From assembly GCA_951812925.1 (NCBI GenBank), contig OX638372.1, forward strand, positions 87,627,058-87,691,057: a DNA stretch of 64,000 nt, given 5' to 3'. Shown here piece after piece: positions 1-21,767 of this stretch (positions within the stretch are counted from its first letter, which is position 1; every line of letters starts with the position of its first letter). The position numbers were made by a program, and so were the translations under genes. Source of the stretch: Calliopum simillimum. Lineage: Eukaryota; Arthropoda; Insecta; Diptera; Lauxaniidae. The notes beneath the pieces were generated by a model that was not told the origin of the DNA, ran no database searches, and saw only the letters and a program-made list of their open reading frames with translations.

Positions 1-317
1 GCAAAATCAGAATTTTGCACATATGGGCGCTCTAATATATATAGTATATAATAGTATTTTGCTTGCGTTATCGTAAATGCTCTTAATATATCGTTTTGAA
101 TATATTTTTTGTAAGGGCGGTAGGCGAGCTGACTTTTACAACAAAGCCACGGTGCCAAATTTCATCGAATTATCGTGTCTTGTTTTCCCGTGAAAAATAT
201 TACCACTGGCAGACAGCCAGTCACCCAGCCAAGCAGATTCTTGATCAGGAGATGACGCTGATCAAGAATATATAAACTTTCCACACCTGCCAAGCCTCCT
301 TCTTTGCGTTACAAACG
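1..317 (+). repeat. Dispersed repeat (family R1), 5' part of a split copy
   Basis: Matches the right half of the fuller copy at 21089-21926: both carry a GGGCGGTAGGCG stretch, CCAG runs, a GATCAAGAATATATA stretch and a GCGTTACAAACGG end. The copy is interrupted at about 317 and resumes at about 834 with GGGACAAAGTGAATAT, which follows directly in the uninterrupted copy. This gives an empty-site comparison for the insertion between. Confidence 0.75.
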
Positions 318-833
318 GCGTTAGGAAATAACCCCAAAAAAAAAAGAAATAACGCCCAAAATAAAGACGATATAACGCCCAAAAACAAATCGTAAAAACG
401 CCTAAATTTTTTTCATATGCATATCTGTGGACTTTTGACAAAATAACCTAAGTCGAGATAAGGCAATTCTCCAGGATTTTAGACCTAATTATAAAATTTA
501 AATACGCTTCTACTGGCATAATCGCCATGCCTCTATGATTTCTTGTTCCAGAGATATAAAGGTGTCCCATAGTTCGCGCAAGATTTGAACCTAGCGCCAT
601 TCGTGCGGTGAAGTGTTATGAACCAAAAGAAAAAAATAATTTGACAGCAGACACTTTAAGATTAGTAAAAATGTATAAAAAGAGGAGATTCAACGCTCTA
701 TCTACGAAATTGATCCACATTATTGAAAAGTAGTTAATCAGTTTTTAGGCTCTCCTGAAAAGTTCCCAATTTCGAGTTAGGTTATTTTGTCAAAAGTCCA
801 CAGATATAAATTTAGGGCGATACTTCCAAAATG
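318..833. repeat. GAAATAACGCCC-motif repeat inserted in R1
   Basis: The stretch carries several copies of an ATAACGCCCA motif on one side and the opposite-strand version on the other. It sits exactly where the 21089-21926 repeat is continuous. Relatives lie at 3829-3965, 5473-5617 and 35030-35175. The 35030 copy lacks the internal MITE and so shows the empty site. Boundaries are approximate. Confidence 0.6.
424..804. mobile_element. TA-flanked MITE with 28-bp terminal inverted repeats
   Basis: The left end TCTGTGGACTTTTGACAAAA is mirrored exactly at the right end, and the element is bounded by TA at 422-423 and 805-806. This is the signature of a Tc1/mariner-superfamily non-autonomous element, 381 bp long. 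Two diverged copies occur at about 56614-56946 and 58662-59023. No transposase is encoded. Confidence 0.85.
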
Positions 834-963
834 AGGGACAAAGTGAATATAGGTTATACAAAAAAAATTGGAAGACGGTTTTTTTTTTCTTTTTTACATA
901 TGAACCAACGCGCAGGGGATAACCCCTATACACGCAAAGCATTGAGTTGGCCAAAGGAAAAGG

Positions 964-3401
964 TTATAGGGAAGGAGGATAGATGGAGTAGTGTCGGTGA
1001 ACATTTGTTTTAAATTTACCGATGTAGACGCTGTCGGGAAAAACGCTTTCTGGAAGATCGTTCCATAACGAATTGTCTCTGTAATGGGATGTTCGATTCA
1101 GCATCGAGGTTACACAAAAGGGATTAGCTTGGTGAGAAGCCCTAGTAAAACGAGAAAACACACGGACTGATGGCACCAGGCCACGTATTTCTCTTGAGCA
1201 TTGCCCATGATAGTAACGATAAAAAAGTGTTACGCAACCAACATTTCGACGATGAGCTAGAGAATTAATATATGATGAAACAGTTACATCTCCTATCAGT
1301 TTTATCGCAAGTTGTTGGATTCCATCTAGCAGTTCCAAAGAAGTTTTGGAAGCTCCAGAAATAGATAGAGCGGAGATCAACTGGTTAGAAGTATTTCTTG
1401 CAACGTTTAAGAAAGCCAAGGCACTTGGCCGCTTCTTTTGACACATTAAATATGTGATCGGTCCATCTCAGATCGGATTGGATCGATAACCCGAGAACAC
1501 CAAGAGCTGTTGATTCGGTAAGATTGATTGAATCCATACTGATAGGAAGGAGTAGGCAATCCATTTGTTTGTGAGACAACAGACAACATTGGGTGTTACC
1601 GGCATTAAAATCAATTCTATTAACTCGACCCCACTCGGATATTTTTTTTAGGTCATCGACAAGAGTTTCATTCATTTTTCGTCTCTTATTTTCAATTTGT
1701 ATGGCATTAGGACGTTTTTTGAAGGAATAATAATGACAAACGTTGCTGTCGTCTGCAAATGAATGGATTGGATTAACGGTCAAGGACAGAAGGTCATTGA
1801 TGAACACGATCGAATGCTTTGGAAATATCCAAAGCAACAACCTTACTTTCACCAAAAAGATGAATACATTGATTCCACTTTTCCGTGAGGAATGCCATTA
1901 GGTCACCAGTAGAACGAGATCTACGGAACCCATATTGGCGATCACTAAGCAATTCATTGTGCTCCAGATAGTTCACAAGACGGAAGTTAATTACGCTTTC
2001 TATTACTTTGGATAGCGCAGAGCATATAGCAATGGGGCGGTAGTTGCTTGGGTTCGTTGCCTCGCCTTTTTTAGGGACAGGCTGAATATTGGCAATCTTC
2101 GAACACGAGGGAAATTCACCACTAGTAAATAAAATATTAAAAAGATTGCGCAATGGGCGAGCCAGTGCTGAAGGACATGGGCTGGTCTGGACCCGATGCT
2201 TTATGAATATTGAGGTTTGAAAGAACCCTTTTAACAGCCCTTATTCGAAAGTGTGTTTTCGGCATTACCGAATTCTTTCTCTCTACAAAGGGCAGTGGCT
2301 GACTACTATCGGGGAGATGTGAGTTTTGAGCAAACAAGCTAGCTAGAAGATTAGCCTTATCAGCTGGCTCAGTGATGATTTTGTCGTCTATCAAAAGAGT
2401 TGCAATAGACGAAGACGTCTGACCAAAAGTTTTTGTTACCTTTTTGAAGGCTGAGGACGCATACGAAGTTTGTGCAGAAACTTTTCGCGCTGAATCATAG
2501 CATTGCAGCGATTTCTAGCCTCAATGCGAAGTCTTTCGGAACTGGCATTTCTGTCAGAGCACCAATTTCGAAATACTTCCTCTTTGGACCGGACGGCGTT
2601 TCTGCAGGTCTCATTAAACCAAGAACGGTCTTTTGGTTTAATAGAACTATTTTTAAAAGGTATAAAAGACCGCATACCTAATAAAATGATCTCTTGCACC
2701 ATTAAAGCCGCGGCATTTATGTTTTTATCGATAAAACACAACTTCCAATTGAAATTACGGTAAAAATTGTTTAGCGCATTCCAATTCGCTTTTTCATACA
2801 GCCATACAATCCGTGACGTTAAAAAGGGGTCTAAAATTTTAAGGCTTTGACCCCCAACCCGTGGAATATAGGTGGGGTCTTTTACTAATTGAGTCAGGTT
2901 ATTAGAGTCAGCAAATATAGCGACCCTCGGGTGTGGTTTGGCCAGAAAAATTTAACAACCCGGAGTTATGAATGTTAAAATCACCCGCAATAACAATTTC
3001 ACTATTAGGGTTGTGTTCAAAGATTTTTGTAATCGAATCGGAAATTGAGTCTAATTTTTCATATGTAGCATCAATTTTTAGTTTAACCCATTGACAGCTA
3101 AATTCGGCGTAAGTCGAACACAAATGATCTTGGCGCTGATATGCAACATCATTCCGTATATAAATCGCAATGCCCCTATGTGCAGAAAATAATGGTAACA
3201 GGTGGTACCCAGGTATGTAAAAATCCAGTGGACCTGAGTCTCACCCACCGCCATTATTTGTGGCCTAAACTTTGATACATACGCATAAACAGAGAAAAAG
3301 TTCGCTCTAAGTCCACATATATTGCAAAAATCAAAACGAAATTTTTGCGACATCTGAGGCACCCAGTAAATAAAGTAAAGTTTGATAGTTGCATTAAACA
3401 C
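964..3401 (-). pseudogene. Degenerate non-LTR retrotransposon (LINE)
   Basis: On the minus strand the pieces read in the order of a LINE ORF2. An endonuclease-like start (CNICGLRANF, then AVGETQ) lies at about 3401-2908 and a linker at 2741-2436. Reverse transcriptase follows with PVPKKGEATNPSNYRPIA, RQYGFRRSRSTGDL and ALDISKAFDRV (about 2153-1794) and the FADD catalytic box (about 1740). A C-terminal region with AHRRNVGCVTLFYRYYH runs to 964. The frame changes at least six times. Between the AFDRV and FINDLL motifs, which meet at about 1795-1805, some 60-70 codons expected between these RT blocks are missing, so the copy is dead. The motif style is of the Jockey/CR1 kind; the clade is not certain. 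Confidence 0.85.
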
Positions 3402-3596
3402 AAACTGTGTATATGTTTATATATTTTTCTTTTTTTGTGCGATTCACGGTGTAAGAAACATTCTTTAAAAACAGTAAAGAGTAATTTACTGAGAATTTAT
3501 AAATAAAATAAAATACATTAAATAATAAATACAAAAAAAAAAAAAAAAATGTTTCTTGCATCAAAGAGCTCAACATCATTTACAATTCAAGCTTAC
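3402..3596. other. AT-rich spacer with long A tract
   Basis: About 195 bases between the 5' edge of the LINE and the lone zinc-finger exon. They include an uninterrupted A run at about 3533-3549. I see no gene or inverted repeat. Confidence 0.5.
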
Positions 3597-3749
3597 TTAT
3601 AATCTTAAGATTTAGGTTCAATGTTTACATGTGATTTCTCGCTTATGAAACTCACTCCATGTACTCTCATTTTATGTTTGCTCACTAAATTTATAGCAAA
3701 CGATTTGCCGCAGATATCACAAGCATATGGATGCTCTTTAGTGTGGGTT
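3597..3749 (-). CDS. Lone zinc-finger A-type exon downstream of gene 1 (E1), possibly decayed
   Basis: The sequence after a TTCTAG acceptor reads [17 protein letters not shown] and on to HKMRVH, like the other A exons. It has two flaws: only 11 residues separate the second Cys from the first His (12 is normal), and a TAA occurs in frame at 3607-3605 before the donor-like GTAAGC. It lies downstream of the poly(A) signal of the X-tail exons. If spliced to the B exon at 5627-5761 it would supply the missing last His of that finger and give a 650-aa protein. It may instead be a relic. No B exon follows; the LINE begins just beyond. Confidence 0.55.
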
Positions 3750-3828
3750 CTAGAATATAAAAAGATATCTTAAAATTGTTTCTCTTGTAAAATTATACGG
3801 CGCTGTGAAATAATATTTCGTAAAAATA

Positions 3829-3965
3829 TTGGCGTTATTATCGTTGGCTTTATTTCATTTTAGAATGTGAAATAACGCCCATAAAAAAACTAAAATAAAG
3901 AAAATGAATGACGCTTATTTATTGAAATAAAATATCGCCCACAACAATATGAAATAACAAAAACG
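3829..3965. repeat. GAAATAACGCCC-motif repeat, copy 2
   Basis: Inverted and direct copies of GAAATAACGCCCA-like motifs (for example 3890-3902) resemble the repeat at 318-833. It lies in the region between the X3 exon and E1. Confidence 0.5.
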
Positions 3966-4084
3966 GCAGGTGGCACTCGGGGAGTGGCCGATGATATTGG
4001 AAGCTAATGCTTATTATAAGCTAATATAATAAGCTAAAACTTATTATAGTTAAAACTTATAATAAATTGATATTTTAAAATTTG

Positions 4085-4090
4085 TTTATT
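4085..4090 (-). terminator. Poly(A) signal AATAAA after exon X3
   Basis: On the minus strand AATAAA begins two bases after the TAA stop of exon X3. It is the only canonical signal placed directly behind a stop codon of gene 1. Confidence 0.55.
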
Positions 4091-4091
4091 A

Positions 4092-15325
<11,234 letters not shown>

Positions 15326-15387
15326 TTAGTAAAGCCACTTAACAAAATCCTTTGTAAAAAAAATTGACAGACAAAATAAACAAATAC

Positions 15388-15455
15388 TGTTTTGCTCGAT
15401 TATGACGCCAAAACAATAGTGATGAGAAATCTTATCGCCATCATAACAGTGTTGC
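15388..15455 (-). promoter_or_regulatory. Conserved 5' block upstream of gene 1
   Basis: It starts about 63 bp upstream of the ATG. On the minus strand GGCGATAARATNTCTCATC and a following block ending in CGAGCA are shared with 50290-50374 upstream of gene 2, while flanking sequence is more diverged. This suggests a promoter or 5' UTR element; its role is inferred only from conservation. Confidence 0.45.
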
Positions 15456-15998
15456 GTTTATACTTATGGTATCGTTACTTTTTGGACCGATACTTGTAAG
15501 TATATTAAATTGTACCAAAGGATGACATTTTCAAGTCTGCAATATAAATGCAAAAAACTGATAACGAAACAGGACTTACCTAAAATGTCAGACAAAGAGA
15601 GGACTTTTTGCTTATCTTTCCGTGTAGGATAAAACGAGACAAAAAAAAAAAAAGAAGAGAGAATTTTGCCCAGCACCGCTAATCTATATATAAATACGTG
15701 AACAGTTTTTTTTGCGCCCCTTTTGCGAGCTAACCATTTAACCGATTTTGGATATTTTTTTTTATATGATAGGTACTGTGGTGTAGAATCCACGAATCCA
15801 AAAATTATCTTCATAAGTTGCTATTAAGGCAATTAAAAACAGGATCAAAGTTTCCCATATAATTACAACAACAACAGCACCCACAATGTTATGCTGTGTT
15901 GATGAGAAAATGAATGAGACAGTGGAGTGGGAGAGATTTTGTTGTTGTTGTTTTTCTCTTGCTTGCAAAAAACTATTTCGTTGCACTCTGTCGACGTT

Positions 15999-17215
15999 CT
16001 GCACCGATATTTTGGATGTTTTTCGATATTTTGGACTTTGATCGATATTTTTGACACTTTTGGATTTTCACCGATATTTCGGATGTTTTTCGATATTTTT
16101 GGACTGTTATCGATATTTTAAATGTTTCTCGATACTTTTGCACTTTCATCGATATTTTGGATGTTTTTCGATACTTTTGGGCCTTTACCGATATTTTGGA
16201 TGTTTCTCGATGCTTTTGGACTTTTACCGATATTTTGGATGTTTTTCGATACTTTTGGACTTTTACCGATATATTGGATGTTTCTCGATGCTTTTGGACT
16301 TTTGTCGATATTTTGGATGTTTCTCGATACTTTTGGACTTTTACCGATATTTTGGATGTTTCTCGATACTTCTGGACTTTTACCGATATTTTGGATGTTT
16401 CTCGATACTTCTGGACTTTTACCGATATTTTGGATGTTTCTCGATACTTTTGCTCTTTTATCGATATTTTGGATCTTTTTCGATACTTTTGGACTTTTAC
16501 CGATATTTTGGATGTTTCTCGATACTTCTGGACTTTTACCGATATTTTGGATGTTTCTCGATACTTCTGGACTTTTACCGATATTTTGGATGTTTCTCGA
16601 TACTTTTGCTCTTTTATCGATATTTTGGATCTTTTTCGATACTTTTGGACTTTTACCGATATTTTGGATGTTTCTCGATACTTTTGGACTTTTATCAATA
16701 CTTTTGGACTTTTATCGATATTTTGGATGTTTCTCGATACTTTTGGACTTTTACCGATATTTTGAATGTTTTTCGATACTTTTGGACTTTTACCGATATT
16801 TTGGGTATTTCTCGATACTTTTGGGCTTTCATCGATATTTTGGATGTTTTTCGATACTTCTGGACTTTTACCGATTTTTGGATGTTTTTCGATATCTTCG
16901 ACTTTTACCGATATTTTGGATGTTTTTCGATACTTTTGGACTTTTACCGATATTTTGGATGTTTCTCGATACTTTTGGACTTTTCCCGATGTTTTGGATG
17001 TTTCTCGATACTTTTGGACTTTTATCGATATTTTGGATGTTTCTCGATACTTTTGGACTTTTATCGATATTTTGGATGATTCTCGAAACTTTTGGACTTT
17101 TACCGATGTACATACCGATGTTTTTCGATACTTTTGAGCTCTTTTCGATGTTTTGGATGTTTTTCGATACTTTTAGGATATTTTTCGATACTTTTGGACT
17201 CTACCGATATTATTT
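15999..17215. repeat. 39-bp minisatellite, about 31 copies, rich in CGATA
   Basis: The unit is made of two related halves, CGATATTTTGGATGTTTCT and CGATACTTTTGGACTTTTAC. As 39 is a multiple of 3, several frames stay open, giving long artefactual proteins with a 13-residue period on both strands. A variant with TGCTCTTTTATCGATA occurs at about 16452 and exactly 156 bp (four units) later, showing local multi-unit duplication. The array starts some 670 bp upstream of the gene 1 ATG. Confidence 0.95.
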
Positions 17216-17441
17216 TGAGCCTGCTGCATATAAAAAATGTTGCTACGATTAATGAATACTCAATGTTCTGGCTTTCTTTTTTACCAAACGGCACTCGGAA
17301 AAAGTGTATTTATCTCAAAGTAAAAGGCCAAAATTTGGCCACCGGCGATACTAGTAAGTAATAAATGAGCAAAAATCGAAAGAGTCGACAAGTTTAATTA
17401 GAAAAACTCATTTTGACATGAAGAAAAAACTAAGTGGGGTG

Positions 17442-17559
17442 TCACACGAAGGGCACGGGCACGTAGGGCACTTCGAGTTTGTTGGCAAACGGAGGGAAAT
17501 GAAAAGCACCACTTCCCTCCGCTTACCTACAAATTTGACGTGCCCGTGTCGTCGTGTGA
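17442..17559. mobile_element. Small MITE, TIR TCACACGAAGGGCACGGGCA
   Basis: 118 bp with a clear inverted repeat at the ends (right end GTGCCCGTGTCGTCGTGTGA). A shorter copy lies at 28113-28178. No coding capacity. Confidence 0.7.
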
Positions 17560-17759
17560 CTTCACTATAAGTAATTCATTTTGATTGCTCTTGAGTACTC
17601 AAATGGAAAAACTCACTTTTCTATTTGATGCAGAAAAGTTTGAGTTAGAGCTGCCAGATTGCGAAAATTCGTATTTCAAGTGAGTATGTAAAATCACGGA
17701 CAGGAGTACGAAGTCACAAACCTCTAAGTTCATGAAAACTTGAAGTACGTACAGGTAAG

Positions 17760-18180
17760 CGAAATTAGTAAAAATTATATTTGAAAAGTGGGTGTGGCAC
17801 TTAATATTTTTCGATCAGTTTATGATATTCGAACTCGGCGCCTACCTACTAAATTTCATCAAAATAGCTAGAATGGCTTGCGGGACAAACGTGTACAAAT
17901 ATTCAACAGTTAAAAAGTGGACTTGACTTTTATCTTATTACGCCCAGTTTTGCGATCTGTGTACGGTATTCATGTTGGGCATCCAAAACAAATTTCTCTA
18001 AAATAGCTTGTACTGGAGACAGCGAGCTAAAGTTTTCAATCACTAAAAAGTGAGTGTGGTACTAATTTGATTAACCTAACTTTTGAAATTGAAATGATTT
18101 GAATAGTTTGCGAGATATAATGGGATTTAACAAAGTTTGACTCCAAAAAATTTCGCAAAAATAAGACGTGTCTTACACAT
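17760..18180 (+). repeat. Diverged tandem repeat with GTGGGTGTGGCACT motif
   Basis: Units of roughly 150-270 bp repeat AAAAGTG(G/A)GTGTGG(C/T)ACT and AAATTTC(A/T)(T/C)AAAATAG. Non-coding. Confidence 0.45.
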
Positions 18181-18275
18181 ACTGCGCAGTGCAACTAAAT
18201 TTAGTTGAATTTCCGAAAGCATCTATCTGGGTTAACCCAAGATAATGTCCTGTCATGTATGTGTTCAAAATCTAA

Positions 18276-18400
18276 GGGGCTGTCCATAAACTCCGTGACT
18301 CCGGTAGCTTCATATAACAAAAAAAAAAAAATACACCAAGCGTGACGCTTCCTTGACCCCTCCCCTCCCTAAGAGCGTCAAGGAGTTTATGGACAGCCCC
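18276..18400. mobile_element. MITE, TIR GGGGCTGTCCATAAACTCC
   Basis: 125 bp with ends GGGGCTGTCCATAAACTCCG and GGAGTTTATGGACAGCCCC. Such ends are common in insect DNA-transposon MITEs. A right-end fragment of a relative is at about 29857-29968. Confidence 0.75.
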
Positions 18401-18600
18401 TAAAGAACGCAGTAAACGTAGCATTTTATTCAGTAGAGCTTATGCAGCCGTGATAAAGTCTTTCGTGACATTTTAGGAAGTTAGTAAAATTCAAGGATTG
18501 GAAATTTATTTCTATTTTCATTAAAAATTGTCATACACGTAAGGTTTTGTACAATAAGTTAAGAGGAAACCATTCTGAATTTGATCTCGATAAATAATTG

Positions 18601-18832
18601 ACTAATTCAGGGTTCCTGATTCCGAATCTGGCAACCGGTTTTTCCTATCACGTCTGAGATCCGAGTTATCCTTGATTTATAGAGCAGAAAACGCTATTTT
18701 CAGATATATGGTGTTAATCCAGGAAGTAGTATAGGGTCTGAAAATAGCGTTTTCTGCTCTTTAAATCAAGAATAACTCGGATCGCAATCGTGATAGGAAA
18801 AAACAGATTCGGAATCAGCGCCTCTGAATTAG
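18601..18832. mobile_element. Foldback MITE, ACTAATTCAG ends
   Basis: About 100-bp arms, ACTAATTCAG ... CTGAATTAGT, with an inner palindrome TTTTCAGA ... TCTGAAAATAGCGTTTTCTG. 232 bp, non-coding. Confidence 0.75.
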
Positions 18833-18965
18833 TAAAAAAAAGTTATCGAGACCAAATTCACATTATTGTATTGCACAGTGTCATTACAGGCATTAAAAAT
18901 TCACGTACTATATGTATGTACATAAAACATTAGTAAAATCTATATCTATTGGTATCCTATTACAG

Positions 18966-19505
18966 GGGATTTTCGCTTCATGAAGCTCTAGCGTTTTTAG
19001 AGGAAGACCATAACATTGCTGCTAGAGCCGAGAAGTAATGACATTACCTCCTAAAACTGTCACTGGTTATGTCACTGGTGACGAGGATCCCGCAGCTGAC
19101 GAAATAGTTCTTAGACAACCTGCCCGTTTCAAAACTGCAAACTTTAGAAGAAATTTCGATCCAAGCACCAGTAATTGTCAAAATATGTTATAGGATGAGT
19201 CCGACGTACTTAAAGCTAAGCTGCCAACATGTGATGATAACAATAAGGTCTCCCTTATTATCAATTTTACGGGGATCATACCTATTTATTCAGTTTAGAG
19301 TTACTCGCAAAATAAAGTGCTTGTAGAGCAACTAAATCTAATTTGCGTGTACAACTCCAGCATGGGATGAGTTGATCGTTCGAATCAGAAAAGACTATCA
19401 GTTCAGCTTTAGAAGAACTACTGGCACAAAATCAAAGGCGAACGGTTTAACGAAGTTCCCTCGCACGGGTAAGAAAATACGTTGCAGCCGTCTGGACCAT
19501 CTTGT
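18966..19505 (+). pseudogene. piggyBac-type transposase remnant
   Basis: The first part reads RGFSLHEALAFLEED, shifts frame, then LPPKTVTGYVTGDEDPAADE, which resembles the acidic N-terminal region of piggyBac transposases. From about 19352 NSSMG, stop, VDRSNQK resembles the NSSMGGVDRxDQ motif near the C-terminal side of the catalytic domain. The catalytic core between them is missing and stops occur. Assignment is from motif resemblance. Confidence 0.5.
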
Positions 19506-19980
19506 GGTGCCTGGTGAGAGGCACATTTCATCAGCGTAATCGAAATCTTCTAGGTGTTCGTTAATATTCTATCGGTTTTCTTATTCGGCCTTACTAAGAG
19601 CCTTGCCTGGAACGTAATAAAAAACGATAAGAGAGTTGATGATATTAAACAACCCTGCTAGACGCCTGACATAGTGCCAAAATGCCGGTGACAACAATCC
19701 GTTCAATGCATTTAAAGCAATGATACTGAACCGAAAAAAAACTGACCGTAAAATTTTAAATCTATAGTATCTTCAATTTTCTATGAGAAACAAAAACAAC
19801 CATTAAAAATTTCAGATTTTTTTTACTTTTCTACAGTTTAACTCAACTGTTCATTTTGTAGTTGTAGAATTTACTTTGTTTGCTCGCACTCTAGTGCGTA
19901 AACACATTCATTACATCCAAATTTGCTAGATACTACAGCAGTCTATACATTTTTAAGCTTATACGAAATAAAAGCCTTAA

Positions 19981-20686
19981 GGGGTTTGAACACTGTAAAT
20001 GTTTTAATTTAAAGTGGTTTTTATTTTATTAATTAAGAAAAATTGGCTTGACATATAAATATAAAACTTTGTATATATATTAATTGAAGTTAGTACTACA
20101 TGATAAAATTTGATGTTGATACAATTTGTCTGTTCTAAAACTTTAAACGCCGTTTTTACGAAACCACTTTTTTTAACCGCGTTGACAGCATAACTTGCAG
20201 AGTTTTTGTTCGATCGACTTGATTCCAAAGGCATTTTGTAGAAAAATCATGTTTCTACGGCAGGACGTAGCGGTTTTTTTTACAATTTTTACTCTTTTTT
20301 TATGACCTTTTTTAGAGAAAATTTCATGAATTTTTTTTTTTTTTTAATCGGTTTTAATTTTTAGTAAATTGATATTTTCAAAATCCCCTACGTCAAGCTA
20401 TAGTCATTTATATGTACTTTAAAAATATTTTTGGTTTTTTGCTATTAGACGCTCCGTTTTGCTGCAATGCTGTCAACGCCACTGGCATCAAATTTTTAGG
20501 CGCGTGATGTTTGACGGAGGACTGTAGCCAAACTCGATACATAAAAAAAAATATCAAATTTTTTCATGTAGTACTAACTTTAGTTAATACATATACAAAA
20601 TTTTTTATTTATATGTCAAGCCAATTCTTCTTAATTAATAAAATAAAAACCACCTGAAATTAAAGCGTTTACAGTGTTCAAACCCC
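19981..20686. mobile_element. TTAA-flanked MITE with long inverted repeats
   Basis: GGGGTTTGAACACTGTAAA at the left is mirrored at the right end (ACAGTGTTCAAACCCC). Arms are about 140 bp, and TTAA lies on both sides (19977-19980, 20687-20690). TTAA duplication is the hallmark of piggyBac insertion. 706 bp, no intact transposase. Confidence 0.8.
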
Positions 20687-20724
20687 TTAATAATTTAAGT
20701 CAATTTTTTAAAAGTTTCATACAG

Positions 20725-20866
20725 TTACTCGCACTGGTAGGTTTCAAGGTTGCTATCAGTTTCAATAATTTTATGTACTTCTACTGTATGTCTTTGCATT
20801 ATCTGTTTTCGGGTAAAGGACTTTCCGCAGATATCGCATGTATACGGTCGGTCATTAGCGTGGATT
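20725..20866 (-). CDS. Gene 2 terminal zinc-finger A exon (E20)
   Basis: It reads [17 protein letters not shown], then HTVEVH, linker [12 protein letters not shown] and GAG TAA. The donor-like GTAACT is weaker than in other A exons and no B exon follows before 17.3 kb, so this is best read as the last exon. Its first His closes the finger of the preceding B exon. The TTAA MITE lies 38 bp downstream and offers AATAAA on this strand near 20610. Confidence 0.8.
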
Positions 20867-21736
20867 CTGGAAGAAAAAAAAGAAGACTTTAATAAAATGC
20901 TCATTGTGGTGAATGCATGTGAATTTTGACATAGAATTTGGCCCTTGGATAAAAGTGATTTTAAAAACAATGCGTTAAAAACTGTTATTAGGTATTATTG
21001 TTAGGATTCTGAAATATCAATGGTAGGATAGATAAATATGGAATAATCATTCGCTTAAAGTTTCAACAAGTTAAAGTTGTAACAAATTTAACAAGTAAGG
21101 GTGTAAATTTTGGCCTGGCCAAAAAATAAATACCCTACACTGCAGTATTTTGAAAAGTTTGCTTATATGGGAGGTGCCACGCCCTCTTGTCCGAGTAACC
21201 CAGTTTTTGTTCAGAGCTTGCATTTATAGTTTTTAGTGTCAGAGTGAAATTTAGTTGGATTATCTCAAAAAACTCTTTCAGTATAGCATTTTGAATCTTT
21301 TGCTTATATGGGAGGTGCCACGCCCCCTTGTCTGATTTCACCCAATTTTTGCTGAGAGCTTTCATTTATAATTCTTAGTGTCTGAGTCAAAGTTGGTTCG
21401 AATATCTCAAAAAACGCTTTCAGTATAGCGTTTTGAAGCTTTTGCTCATATGGGAGGTGCCACACCCTCTTGTCCGAATTCGCTCAAATTTTTATCAGAG
21501 CTTGCGCTTACAATTCGTAGTACTTATATGTATTGTGGTTGCATTGTCGTGAAAAATACTCCTAAAATTGCATTTTGAATATAATTTTTGTATGGGCGGT
21601 AGGCGTGTCCGTTGACCGATTTTGCTCATTTTCAATCCCCCGAGCTAACTTTGACGACGGAGGCAGTGTACCAAATTTCATTAAATTATCTTGCTCAGTT
21701 TTCCCAAAAAGTGTATTTCAACACACAGCCAGCCAC

Positions 21737-21767
<31 letters not shown>

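Noticed and set aside
15464..16057. Open frames of 64-116 aa upstream of gene 1
   Set aside because: No start context, domain or paralogous counterpart upstream of gene 2; they look like chance frames in AT-rich DNA.
15973..17294. Long open frames of 64-376 aa on both strands with a 13-residue period
   Set aside because: They are produced by the 39-bp minisatellite, whose length is a multiple of three; overlapping frames on both strands are open at once and none has a plausible gene context.
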